Position numbers and translations under genes: made by a program. Shown here one piece after another: positions 1 through 9,609 of a stretch of DNA of 64,000 bases. The stretch comes from Fibrella forsythiae (GTDB taxonomy: Bacteria > Bacteroidota > Bacteroidia > Cytophagales > Spirosomataceae): assembly GCF_017353175.1 (NCBI RefSeq), contig NZ_JAFMYW010000004.1, forward strand, positions 62,001-126,000, read 5' to 3'. Below the pieces are notes generated by a model. That model ran no database searches, had not been told where the DNA came from, and worked only from the letters and a program-made list of their open reading frames with translations. Position 1 is the first letter of the stretch. Each line of letters starts with the position of its first letter.

Positions 1-305
1 CTTAGCAGCGTGGCCATGGTCAAGGTAAGCGTGTGGGTAAGTTTATCATATTGAGCCTCTTTCATGCCTACCGACGATACGCCGAGGCAGAAGAAACAGG
101 CGTTATAGCCCGTCAGTTGGTCACCTACTGCCGAAAGATCAAAGAAATCAGGAAGAATTAATTCCCGGAGCTTTGGATGAACAACGCCACACGGTTTTCG
201 ACTAACACTTAGCACTTGCTCAACCTGGCTATCTTCTAGACATTCGTGCAATACACCTTCGCCAACCATTCCCGTGGCGCCCGTCACAATAGCTTTGATC
301 TTCAT
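1..305 (-). CDS. NAD(P)-binding Rossmann-fold protein, epimerase-like (partial, C-terminus outside window)
   Basis: An open minus-strand frame of 101 codons runs from an ATG at 305 to the window edge without a stop, so the C-terminal part is outside. The protein begins MKIKAIVTGATGMVGEGVL, a beta strand followed by the TGATGMVG dinucleotide-binding loop of extended or atypical short-chain dehydrogenases. CFFCLGVSS near residue 70 fits a later strand of that fold. This resembles small NAD(P)-dependent epimerase/dehydratase-like proteins; the substrate is not predictable. An adjacent in-frame ATG at 308 could also be used. It is divergent from fabF with a 277-base gap. Confidence 0.7.
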   Translation of the reverse strand, partial: MKIKAIVTGATGMVGEGVLHECLEDSQVEQVLSVSRKPCGVVHPKLRELILPDFFDLSAVGDQLTGYNACFFCLGVSSVGMKEAQYDKLTHTLTLTMATLL

Positions 306-582
306 CATAGACAAAAATAAGCATATAAATGCAGCCTGTCTACTAACCAATCCCGCGATGGGTATCTGCCGTTTCTTCTGTAACAGAACAACCGAAAGCA
401 CACGCTCAGGCCAGATTGGCCGTATGCAATCATCGAATGCCAGGCCGCAGACAGTGACACCTGGCGAGGCATACGTTGGAATAATAAGAACCGATGCCTA
501 TCTTCTGCCCTTGTCGCTTCTCAACAATTTTTCTAATTCCCCGAATCCACCCATCTTTGCGGCATAAAAGCATACCCCTATT

Positions 583-1836
583 ATGGAGTTGAAACGAGTT
601 GTTGTGACGGGCCTGGGTGCCCTTACCCCTATCGGAAACACTGTCGAAGCCTTCTGGCAGGGCCTGAGCACAGGCACCAGCGGAGCTGCACCCATCACTA
701 AATTCGACGCGTCCCTGTTTAAAACCCGCTTTGCCTGTGAGGTGAAGGGCTTCGATCCGCTTAATTATTTTGACCGGAAAGAAGCGCGGAAGATGGACGG
801 GTACGTTCATTACGCCATTGTCACGGCCGACCAGGCCATTGAAGATGCCGGCTTGTTAAGCCCGGGTATCAACAAGGAACGCGTAGGTGTTATCTGGGCG
901 TCGGGCATTGGTGGCCTGCATAGCTTTCAGGAGGAGGTACTGGCCTACGGAGCAGGTGGTAAAGTTCCACGCTTCAGCCCATTCTTTATACCGAAAATGA
1001 TTGCCGACATGGGCGCCGGTATGATCTCTATCCGGCATGGCTTCATGGGCGTCAACTTTGCCCCCGTGTCGGCCTGTGCGTCGAGCACGCACGCCATGAT
1101 CGATGCCTTCAACTTTATCCGCCTGGGTAAAGCCGACGCCATCGTGACGGGCGGTTCTGAATACGTTATCACAGACTCGGCACTGGGTGGCTTCAGCAAC
1201 ATGAAAGCCCTCTCAGAACGCAACGACGACCCGCAGCGGGCCTCCCGCCCCTTCGACGCCAACCGCGATGGTTTCGTGCTGGGCGAAGGCGGTGGTGGCA
1301 TTATTCTGGAAGAGTATGAGCATGCTAAAGCACGGGGCGCTAAAATCTATTGTGAACTCGTGGGCTCGGGCGCTACCGCCGATGCCTACCACATGACCGG
1401 TACACACCCTGAAGGCCTCGGCGCAGCCAATGCCATGCGCGAAGCCCTGCGCGAAGCTGGGTTACAGCCGGAAGACGTTGACTACCTGAACGTTCACGCC
1501 ACCTCCACACCGATTGGCGACGTATCGGAAGCAAAAGCGATTGTGAAAGTGTTTGGCGAGAACCCAACCAACCTGAACATCAGCGCCACTAAATCGATGA
1601 CGGGTCATTTGCTTGGTGCAGCGGGGGCCATTGAAGGCGTTGCGGGTATTCTGGCTATGCAGCACGGCCTGATTCCGCCAACGATCAACCTCGACGACCG
1701 CGATGAGAACGTACCTGCGGGCCTGAATCTGACGCCCAACGTAGCGCAGAAAAAGACCGTCAACGTGGTGCTGAGCAACACATTTGGTTTCGGCGGCCAC
1801 AACGCTACCGTACTGTTCAAACGATTCGAAGAGTAG
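583..1836 (+). CDS. fabF: Beta-ketoacyl-ACP synthase II
   Basis: A 417-residue condensing enzyme that elongates acyl-ACP with malonyl-ACP in cytoplasmic fatty acid synthesis. The thiolase-fold active site is complete: Cys165 in SACASSTHA, His305 in NVHATSTPIGD and His342 in TGHLLGAAGA, with a C-terminal FGFGGHNA loop. Length matches FabF/KAS II (about 410 residues). The ATG at 583 gives the usual start (KRVVVTGLGALTP). No acpP or other fab gene is adjacent, so it is not in a classical fab cluster here, and a paralogue serving another acyl pathway is possible. A strong hairpin follows the stop. Confidence 0.92.
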   Translation: MELKRVVVTGLGALTPIGNTVEAFWQGLSTGTSGAAPITKFDASLFKTRFACEVKGFDPLNYFDRKEARKMDGYVHYAIVTADQAIEDAGLLSPGINKERVGVIWASGIGGLHSFQEEVLAYGAGGKVPRFSPFFIPKMIADMGAGMISIRHGFMGVNFAPVSACASSTHAMIDAFNFIRLGKADAIVTGGSEYVITDSALGGFSNMKALSERNDDPQRASRPFDANRDGFVLGEGGGGIILEEYEHAKARGAKIYCELVGSGATADAYHMTGTHPEGLGAANAMREALREAGLQPEDVDYLNVHATSTPIGDVSEAKAIVKVFGENPTNLNISATKSMTGHLLGAAGAIEGVAGILAMQHGLIPPTINLDDRDENVPAGLNLTPNVAQKKTVNVVLSNTFGFGGHNATVLFKRFEE

Positions 1837-1860
1837 AACGATACCTTAACGTGTACCGGT

Positions 1861-1920
1861 AAAGCCCAATGCTCAACGTTGCCTCGCTATTTCGCGGCGC
1901 AACGTTGAGCATTGGGCTTT
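1861..1920 (+). terminator. 22-bp perfect hairpin after fabF
   Basis: Bases 1861-1882 pair perfectly with 1899-1920 around a 16-base loop. The stem begins AAAGCCC and ends GGGCTTT, so a U-rich end follows in either direction. It separates fabF from the next gene. Confidence 0.8.
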
Positions 1921-1938
1921 AACCGTTAGGCATTTTAT

Positions 1939-3000
1939 ATGAAAACCATTTTCGTCGACACCGAACGGATTCGGGACCTCAACAGCGGGCTGGGTCAAAC
2001 GTGTCTGCATGTGGGTCAGGAGCTGGTTCGTCAGCAACCCACAGGTACGTCGCTGACCTTTCTGGTACCACCGGGACAAACGGGCGTTTTTGGCGAACCG
2101 TCAGGTACGTTGCATTACCGCGAAGCTGGCTGGCGGTATAAACTTTACAGCCCCGGCCAGTTCGATGTGTGGCATAACCTGCATCAGGATGGTGCCTACT
2201 GGCCCGCGCAGCGACCGGGAAAGCTGATTCTGACGATCAACGACCTAAACTTTCTGGAACGAGCCGACTATTCGGAAGCCAAAAAAAAGCGGAAACTGGC
2301 CGCCGTACAACGCCGAATCGACCGGGCGCAGGTATTGACAACCATTTCCGACTACACCGGTACAATCGTGCGCGGGCATCTGAACGTACCTGAAACCACG
2401 CCCCTGCAAACCGTATACATTGGCGTATCCGAGTTGCCCGTGCCGCCGACTGATCAGCCGGCGGCGTTAACAGGCATCGGCAAGCCTTTCTTTCTGTATC
2501 TGGGCGTATTACATCCTAAAAAGAATATTCACGTATTACTGGCGCTGGCACAGGCCTTTCCAGACTATCAGCTGGTGCTGGCGGGTCGCAACGATCACCC
2601 ATATGCCAGGCACATCAGTGAGCAGGCAAGTCAACTTGGTGTTGATAACGTGCTCCAGACCGGACCAGTTGATGAGTTGACCAAATCGTGGCTTTATAAC
2701 CATTGCGAAGCCTTTCTCTTCCCGTCTCTAAGCGAGGGGTTCGGCCTTCCGGTTGTTGAAGCAATGAGTGTAGGAAAGCCCGTGTTTTTATCGCGGCTGA
2801 CCAGCCTGCCGGAGGTTGGTGGGCGAGAAGCGTTTTACTTCGATTCATTTGACCCGGAGGTCGTGGTTGAAACCCTGCGGGCCGGTATGCGCGATTATTA
2901 CGACGACCCGCTGAAAGCCCAGCGACTACAATGGCAGGCCAATCGGTTTAGCTGGGAAAACACAGGCAAACAATACTGGAAACTTTATCTGGGAAGCTAG
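1939..3000 (+). CDS. GT-B glycosyltransferase, family 4-like
   Basis: A 353-residue GT-B enzyme expected to move a sugar from a nucleotide-sugar donor to a glycan or lipid acceptor in the cytoplasm. The C-terminal donor domain is clear: FFLYLGVLHPKKN opens the second Rossmann half, VLAGRNDHPYAR follows, and FLFPSLSEGFGLPVVEAMS carries the E-x7-E retaining-transferase signature. The N-terminal domain is short. It ends SWENTGKQYWKLY, typical of bacterial GT4 proteins. Acceptor and donor cannot be told, and no polysaccharide cluster surrounds it. The gene contains one CAGGTACGTTGC copy at 2102 and a shorter one at 2383. Confidence 0.85.
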   Translation: MKTIFVDTERIRDLNSGLGQTCLHVGQELVRQQPTGTSLTFLVPPGQTGVFGEPSGTLHYREAGWRYKLYSPGQFDVWHNLHQDGAYWPAQRPGKLILTINDLNFLERADYSEAKKKRKLAAVQRRIDRAQVLTTISDYTGTIVRGHLNVPETTPLQTVYIGVSELPVPPTDQPAALTGIGKPFFLYLGVLHPKKNIHVLLALAQAFPDYQLVLAGRNDHPYARHISEQASQLGVDNVLQTGPVDELTKSWLYNHCEAFLFPSLSEGFGLPVVEAMSVGKPVFLSRLTSLPEVGGREAFYFDSFDPEVVVETLRAGMRDYYDDPLKAQRLQWQANRFSWENTGKQYWKLYLGS

Positions 3001-3210
3001 TTTCACGGTTCCGTTTTTGGCCTCTTATTTTAACATAACTAACTGCTGTTAAAAATCGTTAAGGGGGTGTTGGCAATCGAATTTTTCGCCGTCTACTCCT
3101 CGTTATACCATCAGAAGCGGCAGGCCAGGCACCCTCTTAACCGACTAACCCGACGCCTTTTCGCCGCCCATAATCCTACATAAAAAAACAACTGTCAGTA
3201 CCCCAATACC

Positions 3211-4743
3211 ATGAAAAGCAACTGGAAAGTTTTAGTGTTGATCGCCCTCCTCTCGAGCGCCGTAACACTGGGCGCGTACAACCTGCTTGGGTTCAACAAG
3301 CGGGACGTCGTGTTTACCGAATCGTCGACTGGCTCACCCCTGAGCCGGCTGGCTTCATTGACGGGCAATGCCCCCACTGGAGCGCCAGGCGATTTCTCCT
3401 ACGCCGCTGAATCAGCGTCTCCTACGGTCGTTCACATTCGTACCACAATGACACGTACGGTTCGTCAGCAACAGATGCCCGATATTTTCCGCGAATTCTT
3501 CGGTGACGAATTCGGTGGTCAGGGCCAGGGTGGCGGTCGTCCACGCCGTGAGCAGGGTCAAGCATCAGGCTCGGGCGTAATTATTTCGAAAGACGGCTAC
3601 ATCGTTACCAACAACCACGTAGTACAGGATGCAGACGAGGTTGAAGTGATCATGACCGACAAGCGTAGCTTTAAGGCAAAAGTGATCGGCACTGACCCAC
3701 TGACTGATCTGGCCGTGGTGAAAATCGAAGCTACCAACCTGCCAAGCATCACGCTGGGAGACTCAGACGGTCTGAAACTCGGCGAATGGGTATTGGCTGT
3801 TGGTTATCCGCTCGACCTCGAATCGACGGTAACCGCCGGTATCGTGAGCGCAAAAGGTCGCGGTATCGGTATTCTGAGCCGCAATCAACAACCACAACAA
3901 CCCGGCGCTAAGCCAGTTGATACACCTATCGAGTCGTTCATTCAGACCGACGCGGCTATTAACCCAGGTAACTCAGGTGGTGCATTGGTGAACCTGCGTG
4001 GCGAACTGGTGGGTATTAACTCGGCTATTGCCTCACAAACAGGCTATTACAGTGGCTATGGTTTTGCCGTGCCGGTATCGCTGGTGAAAAAAGTAACTGC
4101 CGACCTGGTTAAATTCGGTAATGTTCAACGTGGTTACATCGGCATTCTGCCCCGCGAACTGGATAGCAAAATTGCCCAGGAAGTTGGCGCTAAAGTTGGC
4201 CGTGGTATCTACGTAGAAAGCGTGACCGAGAATGGTGCTGCTAAGTTGGCCGGTATCCAAAAAGGCGATGTAATTGTGAAGATGGAAGGTCAGCCCCTTG
4301 ATTCCGACGCGCAAATGCGTGAAATCGTAGGTCGCCGCCGGCCAGGTGATGTGCTTAACGTGACGATCAACCGGGGTGGAACCGAGCGTGAGGTGAAACT
4401 CGAATTGCGTAACCGCAATGGTGGTCGCGATGTGATCAAGAAGGAAGAGATTGCGTCATCGACCATGAAAGCCCTGGGTGGCGAATTTGCCAATCTCAGC
4501 GACAAAGAACGTCAGGCGTTGGGTGTTAGCGGTGGTGTTCGTGTCAGCAAGATCCTGGATGGCAAACTGGCCGAAACAGAAATTGAAGAAGGCTTCATTA
4601 TCGTGAAAGCCAATGGCAAAAACGTGAAGTCTGTAAAAGATCTGGAAACCATTGTAGGCACGGTGAAAGAAGGTGAAGGCCTGCTGCTGATTGGTATGTA
4701 TCCCAACAGTTCACGCATGATCTACTTCGCAGTTCCAATGTAA
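3211..4743 (+). CDS. HtrA/DegP-family periplasmic serine protease
   Basis: A 510-residue trypsin-like quality-control protease and chaperone of the cell envelope. Residues 6-28 are one hydrophobic segment, a signal peptide or membrane anchor. The triad is visible: His136 (TNNHVV), Asp166 (TDLAVVK) and Ser255 in NPGNSGGAL. Two PDZ domains follow (about 300-400 and 420-505), the first with the GYIGI start typical of DegQ/DegP. A Gly/Arg-rich stretch at 103-120 lies before the protease domain, in the position of the LA loop. The gene is monocistronic, with a 210-base upstream gap and a strong hairpin after it. Confidence 0.93.
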   Translation: MKSNWKVLVLIALLSSAVTLGAYNLLGFNKRDVVFTESSTGSPLSRLASLTGNAPTGAPGDFSYAAESASPTVVHIRTTMTRTVRQQQMPDIFREFFGDEFGGQGQGGGRPRREQGQASGSGVIISKDGYIVTNNHVVQDADEVEVIMTDKRSFKAKVIGTDPLTDLAVVKIEATNLPSITLGDSDGLKLGEWVLAVGYPLDLESTVTAGIVSAKGRGIGILSRNQQPQQPGAKPVDTPIESFIQTDAAINPGNSGGALVNLRGELVGINSAIASQTGYYSGYGFAVPVSLVKKVTADLVKFGNVQRGYIGILPRELDSKIAQEVGAKVGRGIYVESVTENGAAKLAGIQKGDVIVKMEGQPLDSDAQMREIVGRRRPGDVLNVTINRGGTEREVKLELRNRNGGRDVIKKEEIASSTMKALGGEFANLSDKERQALGVSGGVRVSKILDGKLAETEIEEGFIIVKANGKNVKSVKDLETIVGTVKEGEGLLLIGMYPNSSRMIYFAVPM

Positions 4744-4777
4744 TTACCGATAACAGCAGTCACCAACTTAGACTGTT

Positions 4778-4829
4778 GGCTATTAAAAAGGGCGTTGTCG
4801 GGAAACTGACGACGCCCTTTTTAATAGCC
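4778..4829. terminator. Bidirectional hairpin between htrA-like gene and ahcY
   Basis: Bases 4778-4799 pair with 4808-4829 (22 bp, one G-T), with A-tract and T-tract inside the arms. It lies between two convergent genes and can serve both. The last base pairs touch a CAGGTACGTTGC copy. Confidence 0.8.
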
Positions 4830-4840
4830 AGGTACGTTGC
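4829..4840 (+). repeat. CAGGTACGTTGC motif, intergenic copy
   Basis: Exact 12-base copy abutting the convergent terminator and downstream of both genes. Confidence 0.7.
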
Positions 4841-4937
4841 TGCTTTCGAGCTTCACCAAAAAGAATGACTCTGCCGAAGTACCATCTGATACCTCAGCAG
4901 AGCCATTCTTAACCGCAGCGGCGGACCGCTCTTAACG

Positions 4938-6248
4938 CTAGTACCGGTACAGTTCCGATTTGAACGGACCTGACACCGATACGCCAATGTAGTCAGCCTG
5001 ATCCTGGCCCAGCGGCTCCAGACGGGCGCCAACGTGGGCAAGGTGCATGGCGGCTACTTTCTCGTCGAGCTTCTTAGGCAGTACGTATACTTTGTTTTCG
5101 TACTTGTCGGGGTTTTCCCACAGTTCAAGTTGCGCCAGCGTCTGGTTCGCAAACGAGCACGACATCACGAACGATGGGTGACCCATGGCGCAGCCCAGGT
5201 TTACCAGACGGCCTTCGGCTAGTACGATGATCTCTTTGCCGTCGACCTCATACATATCAACCTGCGGCTTGATCTGGCTCTTGGTGTTGCCGTAATTCTC
5301 GTTCAGCCAGGCCATGTCGATTTCATTATCGAAGTGACCGATGTTACAGACCACCGACTTGTCGCGCATGGCTTTGAAGTGGCGATCTTTGATGATGCCG
5401 ATGTTGCCGGTAGCCGTTACGAAGATGTTGGCGCGGGTTACGGCCTCATCCATCGGAATAACTTCGTAACCGTCCATCGCCGCCTGTAGGGCACAGATCG
5501 GGTCAATTTCAGTAACCAGTACACGGCAGCCGGCACCACGCAACGACTCAGCCGAGCCTTTGCCTACGTCGCCATAACCAGCCACGACGGCCACTTTACC
5601 GGCCAGCATCAGGTCAGTAGCGCGACGGATGGCATCGACCAGCGACTCACGGCAACCGTACTTGTTATCAAACTTCGATTTCGTTACCGAGTCGTTTACG
5701 TTGATGGCAGGCAGATGCAACGTACCGTTCTTCATGCGCTCATAGAGGCGGTGAACACCCGTAGTCGTTTCTTCAGACAGACCTTTGATGCCCGCGATCA
5801 ACTCTGGATACACGTCAAACACCATGTTCGTCAGATCACCGCCGTCATCAAGAATCATGTTGAGGGGCTGACGATCTTCTCCGAAAAACAGCGTTTGCTC
5901 GATACACCAGTTGAACTCCTCTTCGTTCATGCCTTTCCAGGCATATACGGGAATGCCAGCAGCAGCAATGGCAGCAGCGGCATGATCCTGTGTTGAGAAG
6001 ATGTTGCATGACGACCAGGTCACGTCGGCACCAAGAGCCACCAGGGTCTCGATGAGTACGGCGGTCTGGATTGTCATGTGCAGGCAGCCAGCAATGCGGG
6101 CACCTTTCAGTGGCTGGCTTGGACCAAACTCTTCGCGCAAGCCCATCAGACCAGGCATTTCGGCTTCGGCCAGGCGAATTTCTTTCCGGCCCCACTCAGC
6201 GAGGGCGATGTCCTTAACTTTGTAGGGGACGTATGTTGACGTTTGCAT
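4938..6248 (-). CDS. ahcY: Adenosylhomocysteinase
   Basis: A 436-residue NAD-dependent enzyme that splits S-adenosylhomocysteine into adenosine and homocysteine, removing the inhibitory product of SAM-dependent methylation. Signatures are the [14 protein letters not shown] catalytic segment, the [13 protein letters not shown] lysine/asparagine motif, the [15 protein letters not shown] loop and a C-terminal tyrosine (ELYRY, usually HYRY). Start at 6248 gives [20 protein letters not shown], the normal N-terminus. No SAM-cycle gene is adjacent. I see no SAM or SAH riboswitch in the 5' region, only a likely -7 element. Confidence 0.97.
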   Translation of the reverse strand: MQTSTYVPYKVKDIALAEWGRKEIRLAEAEMPGLMGLREEFGPSQPLKGARIAGCLHMTIQTAVLIETLVALGADVTWSSCNIFSTQDHAAAAIAAAGIPVYAWKGMNEEEFNWCIEQTLFFGEDRQPLNMILDDGGDLTNMVFDVYPELIAGIKGLSEETTTGVHRLYERMKNGTLHLPAINVNDSVTKSKFDNKYGCRESLVDAIRRATDLMLAGKVAVVAGYGDVGKGSAESLRGAGCRVLVTEIDPICALQAAMDGYEVIPMDEAVTRANIFVTATGNIGIIKDRHFKAMRDKSVVCNIGHFDNEIDMAWLNENYGNTKSQIKPQVDMYEVDGKEIIVLAEGRLVNLGCAMGHPSFVMSCSFANQTLAQLELWENPDKYENKVYVLPKKLDEKVAAMHLAHVGARLEPLGQDQADYIGVSVSGPFKSELYRY

Positions 6249-6350
6249 ATCGATTAAACGACGTCGGTTGGTTTGATTACGATGTTCTGTGTTACGTAGA
6301 ACACAAAGCGCGCCAGTTCAGTCGAACCAGCCTGCTTTCTTAGGAAAGTA

Positions 6351-6358
6351 CAAAAATA
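6351..6358 (-). promoter_or_regulatory. Candidate -7 element for ahcY
   Basis: On the minus strand this reads TATTTTTG, a match to the Bacteroidota TAnnTTTG element, about 100 bases before the ahcY start. No TTG was found at the expected -33 position, so this is only half a promoter. Confidence 0.4.
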
Positions 6359-6414
6359 CAGAAGAGCATTCAGAAAGGCTAACCGTTGCTTTGATAGACT
6401 AGAGAATTTAGCTG

Positions 6415-6443
6415 GGTACGTTGCTGATTTCTAGCAACGTATC
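6415..6443 (-). terminator. Hairpin made of an inverted pair of the GGTACGTTGC motif
   Basis: GGTACGTTGCT at 6415-6425 and AGCAACGTATC at 6433-6443 form an 11-bp stem (one G-T) with a 7-base loop. It lies just beyond the 3' end of the M20 peptidase gene, the position of a terminator. Each arm is a version of the dispersed motif described in the findings. Confidence 0.6.
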
Positions 6444-6480
6444 TATAAGGTATATACATTGAACCTCTCGGCAACAAAAT

Positions 6481-8010
6481 TCATAGCCGCATCAGGGCCA
6501 CATAGGTTTCCAGGCCATCCCAGAGATTCTGCAGGCGCAGGTTTTCGTTTTCGGCGTGCTGGTTGTTGTCGTGGTTGGCAATCGGAACGGTGATCGTGGG
6601 CGTTTTCAGTATCTGGTCGAACAGGTAAAGGGGTAGACTGCCGCCGAGGCTGGGTTGTAGCACGATATCACCGCTTACCGTCGATTGAACGGCTTTCACC
6701 ACCGTCTGGGCAATGGGCAGATCCATCCGGGTACGTTGCGCATTGTAGCCCGACTTCGCCACAATTCGGGCGATGCGCGGGTATTTGGCCCGTTCGTCGT
6801 CGGTGATGCTTTCTTGCTGGGTTACGTAATAGCCCTGCGCCACCACATGATCGATCACTTTCTGGACCTGCCGTTTGGCATCATTTCCCAACACCAGACG
6901 AAGATCAAGAGCCGCCGTGGCTGACGTTGGAATAACGTTGGCAGCCAGTTTCCCGACATTGGCACTCGCAAACCCGTTGATGTTCAGCGACGGACGCATC
7001 AGCAGATCGGCTAGCGGTTTGCCACCACCTTCGGCTACGGTAAAGCCCAGCTCTTTCTTTAGCTGCTCATCAACCGGCGGAATTTTGGCCAGCGCCTGCT
7101 TCTCCAGATCGGTCAGTGGCGTCACATCGTCGTAGAATCCCTTGATGAGCACGTTACCGTCATCGTCTTTCATTGATGTCAACAGGCGGGCCAGCATCAT
7201 GGCGGGATTGGGTGCCCAGTTGCCATAATGGCCACTATGCAAGGGGCGTTTCGAGGCAAATACTTTCAGCTCCAGATTCACATCGCCCCGCACGCCAAAC
7301 AGCACCTGCTTACGGCCCGTTTGGTGTACCGGCCCATCGCAGATGATCCAGAGATCACTTTTCAGCTTGTCTTTGTGGCGTTCCAGAATCTCGTTGAGGT
7401 GCGTCGACCCGGCCTCTTCTTCGCCTTCGAAAAAGAACTTGAGGTTGGCGGTGGGTTTTATGTTCAGCTTCACCATGGCCTCATACGCCGCCAGAATGGC
7501 AAATACCCCGGCTTTGTCGTCTGACGTACTACGCCCGTAAATGCGCCAATTAGGGTCTATGGAAGTCCCTGCCTTGGGCAATTGAATAGCCTGTCCACCC
7601 GCATCGAGTGAGGCACTATAGAGCGTCGGCTCAAACGGTTTCAGGCCGTCGGCCCACTGGTTCGGGTTCACGGGCTGCCCGTCGTAATGGGCGTAGAAGA
7701 CCACCGTTTTAGTAGCGCCCGGCACTATAACTTCGCCATAAATAGCTGGTGGAACACCGTTCGTTTTCCCGTCGAGCCGCTGTGGTTCAATGCCTCGTCG
7801 TTTCAGCATTGCCGCTACGTAATCGGCTGTTTTCTGAATGCCCACTGTATCATACACCACGTTGGGCAGGGCCAGCAGACCCATGAATTCGTCGAGCAGT
7901 TGACGTTCATGTTGCTGGCGGTAGGTACGTGTTTTCAGCGTAAGCTCGCTCTGGGCGTAGGTGAGGTTGGTGGCTAACAAGGCTGTTAGCAGAAGTGCAA
8001 GTTGTTTCAT
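6481..8010 (-). CDS. Secreted M20-family metallopeptidase (dipeptidase-like)
   Basis: A 509-residue di-zinc exopeptidase starting at the ATG at 8010, which gives a clean signal peptide (MKQLALLLTALLATNLTYAQ). A longer frame from 8118 adds 36 residues with no family resemblance and was not used. Metal ligands and catalytic residues are visible: YAHYDGQPV, then STSDDKAG, then FEGEEEAGS containing the general-base Glu and its neighbour, and later HSGHYG of the lid domain. Substrate is probably short peptides; ArgE/DapE-type specificity cannot be excluded. It is divergent from the MFS gene. The motif copy at 6730 (GGTACGTTGC) is inside it. Confidence 0.88.
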   Translation of the reverse strand: MKQLALLLTALLATNLTYAQSELTLKTRTYRQQHERQLLDEFMGLLALPNVVYDTVGIQKTADYVAAMLKRRGIEPQRLDGKTNGVPPAIYGEVIVPGATKTVVFYAHYDGQPVNPNQWADGLKPFEPTLYSASLDAGGQAIQLPKAGTSIDPNWRIYGRSTSDDKAGVFAILAAYEAMVKLNIKPTANLKFFFEGEEEAGSTHLNEILERHKDKLKSDLWIICDGPVHQTGRKQVLFGVRGDVNLELKVFASKRPLHSGHYGNWAPNPAMMLARLLTSMKDDDGNVLIKGFYDDVTPLTDLEKQALAKIPPVDEQLKKELGFTVAEGGGKPLADLLMRPSLNINGFASANVGKLAANVIPTSATAALDLRLVLGNDAKRQVQKVIDHVVAQGYYVTQQESITDDERAKYPRIARIVAKSGYNAQRTRMDLPIAQTVVKAVQSTVSGDIVLQPSLGGSLPLYLFDQILKTPTITVPIANHDNNQHAENENLRLQNLWDGLETYVALMRL

Positions 8011-8254
8011 CGGGTAGTCGTTCAGGGTTACTGACGAAAATACGCACGTCGTTCGGCAAGGATCAGTAACAAACTGATAAATCAGGAAAATAGTGTTTGT
8101 CAGGGTCATCCATTGCATTCAGCCAGTAAGGAATTAGAACATTCGCAGGTGGTGAAACGAATTTGGCTGATTTGTATTTTTTCAGGAAACAGGGCTCTTC
8201 TGGATTCATTCGGCAGGCTCAAATTGTACTGCACCTGCTGTAGTTTCTCCAGTT

Positions 8255-9448
8255 ATGAAAAAGAATTTGCTGCCGCTAACCATGGGTGGTTTCGGAATCG
8301 GGATGACCGAATTTGTAATGATGGGTATTCTGCCCGATCTGGCCCGAACACTCCATATATCTATTCCGGTGGCGGGTCATCTTATTTCGTCCTACGCCCT
8401 GGGCGTTGTTCTGGGCGCGCCGCTGCTGGTCGCCATTGCCGGTAATTACCCGCCGAAGAAAATTTTGCTGGGCCTGATGGCGCTGTTTACAGTGTTCAAC
8501 ATCCTTTCGGCTTTTGCGCCTACCTACGAGATCATGTTGGTGACCCGCCTGCTGTCGGGCCTGCCGCACGGTGCTTTCTTTGGCGTAGGGGCCGTAGTGG
8601 CCAGTCGACTGGCTGGTCCGGGTAAAGAGGCGCGGGCCATTTCCATGATGTTTGCCGGACTCACCGTTGCCAATATCATCGGTGTTCCACTGGGTACGTA
8701 TATTGGCCACGAGGTAAGCTGGCGGATCACGTTCGTTCTAATTGGCGTGGTAGGGCTAATTACGCTGATGGGCATTTACAAGCTGCTGCCTGAAATGCCG
8801 GTTGAAGGCGAATCGAACCTGCGTAAAGACCTGAAGCTGTTTACGTACGCCGAACCCTGGCTTATTCTGGGCGTGACTGCTATTGGCACGGGTGGTCTGT
8901 TCGCCTGGTTCAGCTACATCGCCCCGCTGCTGACAGAGGTTGCCCATTTCGAGGCGGGTCAGATCACCTGGATTCTGGTGCTGGCAGGAGTTGGTATGGC
9001 CGTGGGCAATCTGTTTTCCGGCCTGGTGGCCGACCGGATCTCGCCTATCAAAGCAACGATGCTGTTTTTGGCCTTGATGGTCGTTAGCCTGATTGTGGTC
9101 TATTACGTATCGCCGTTCAAAGGGCCGCTATTGGCCATGACGTTTGTAACCGGGGCTATTTCGTTCTCGCTTGGTGCGCCTATTCAGATTCTGATGATCC
9201 GGGCGGCTAATGGCTCCGAGATGTTGGCTTCGTCAATCACGCAGGCGGGTTTCAACATCGGCAATGCGTTGGGTGCTTTTCTGGGTGGCCTGCCCATCGC
9301 GGCCGGACTAGGCTATGCCTCGCCCCAATGGGTTGGTGCCGCTATGGCATTCATGGGGCTGTTGCTGGCGGTTGTGGTGTATTTTCGTCAACATGGTACC
9401 CGGCCAACCGTGATCGATGTAGATATGCCCGCCGAGGTTATTGCCTGA
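8255..9448 (+). CDS. MFS transporter, DHA1/AraJ-like efflux permease
   Basis: A 397-residue inner-membrane protein with about 12 hydrophobic segments. It starts LPLTMGGFGIGMTEFVMMGILPDL, the usual first helix of AraJ/YdhP-like drug:proton antiporters of the major facilitator family. RLLSGLPHGAFFGVGAVVA matches the motif in the fourth to fifth helix region of this subfamily. Export of sugars or small drugs is likely, substrate unknown. It is divergent from the M20 gene across 244 bases. Confidence 0.87.
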   Translation: MKKNLLPLTMGGFGIGMTEFVMMGILPDLARTLHISIPVAGHLISSYALGVVLGAPLLVAIAGNYPPKKILLGLMALFTVFNILSAFAPTYEIMLVTRLLSGLPHGAFFGVGAVVASRLAGPGKEARAISMMFAGLTVANIIGVPLGTYIGHEVSWRITFVLIGVVGLITLMGIYKLLPEMPVEGESNLRKDLKLFTYAEPWLILGVTAIGTGGLFAWFSYIAPLLTEVAHFEAGQITWILVLAGVGMAVGNLFSGLVADRISPIKATMLFLALMVVSLIVVYYVSPFKGPLLAMTFVTGAISFSLGAPIQILMIRAANGSEMLASSITQAGFNIGNALGAFLGGLPIAAGLGYASPQWVGAAMAFMGLLLAVVVYFRQHGTRPTVIDVDMPAEVIA

Positions 9449-9495
9449 TTACACCAGACAGGTCAACTGGTGCTGTACAGAGGGCAACCCCTTTC

Positions 9496-9505
9496 CAGGT
9501 ACGTT
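9496..9505 (+). repeat. CAGGTACGTT motif, intergenic copy
   Basis: Ten-base copy 48 bases after the stop of the MFS gene; followed by CATC instead of GC. Confidence 0.6.
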
Positions 9506-9609
9506 CATCAGCGCAATTGGGCCGCAGGGAGTCCATTTAGCCGATTATCCGTTTAGTATGCTAATTGACAGCAGGAAATAACTAGCTTCGGCCTGCCACC
9601 ACCTAAACC

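Noticed and set aside
6249-6480. SAM or SAH riboswitch upstream of ahcY
   Set aside because: No conserved riboswitch core was recognised in the leader; only a -7 element and the motif hairpin.
8011-8118. N-terminal extension of the M20 peptidase
   Set aside because: The internal Met at 8010 begins a perfect signal peptide.
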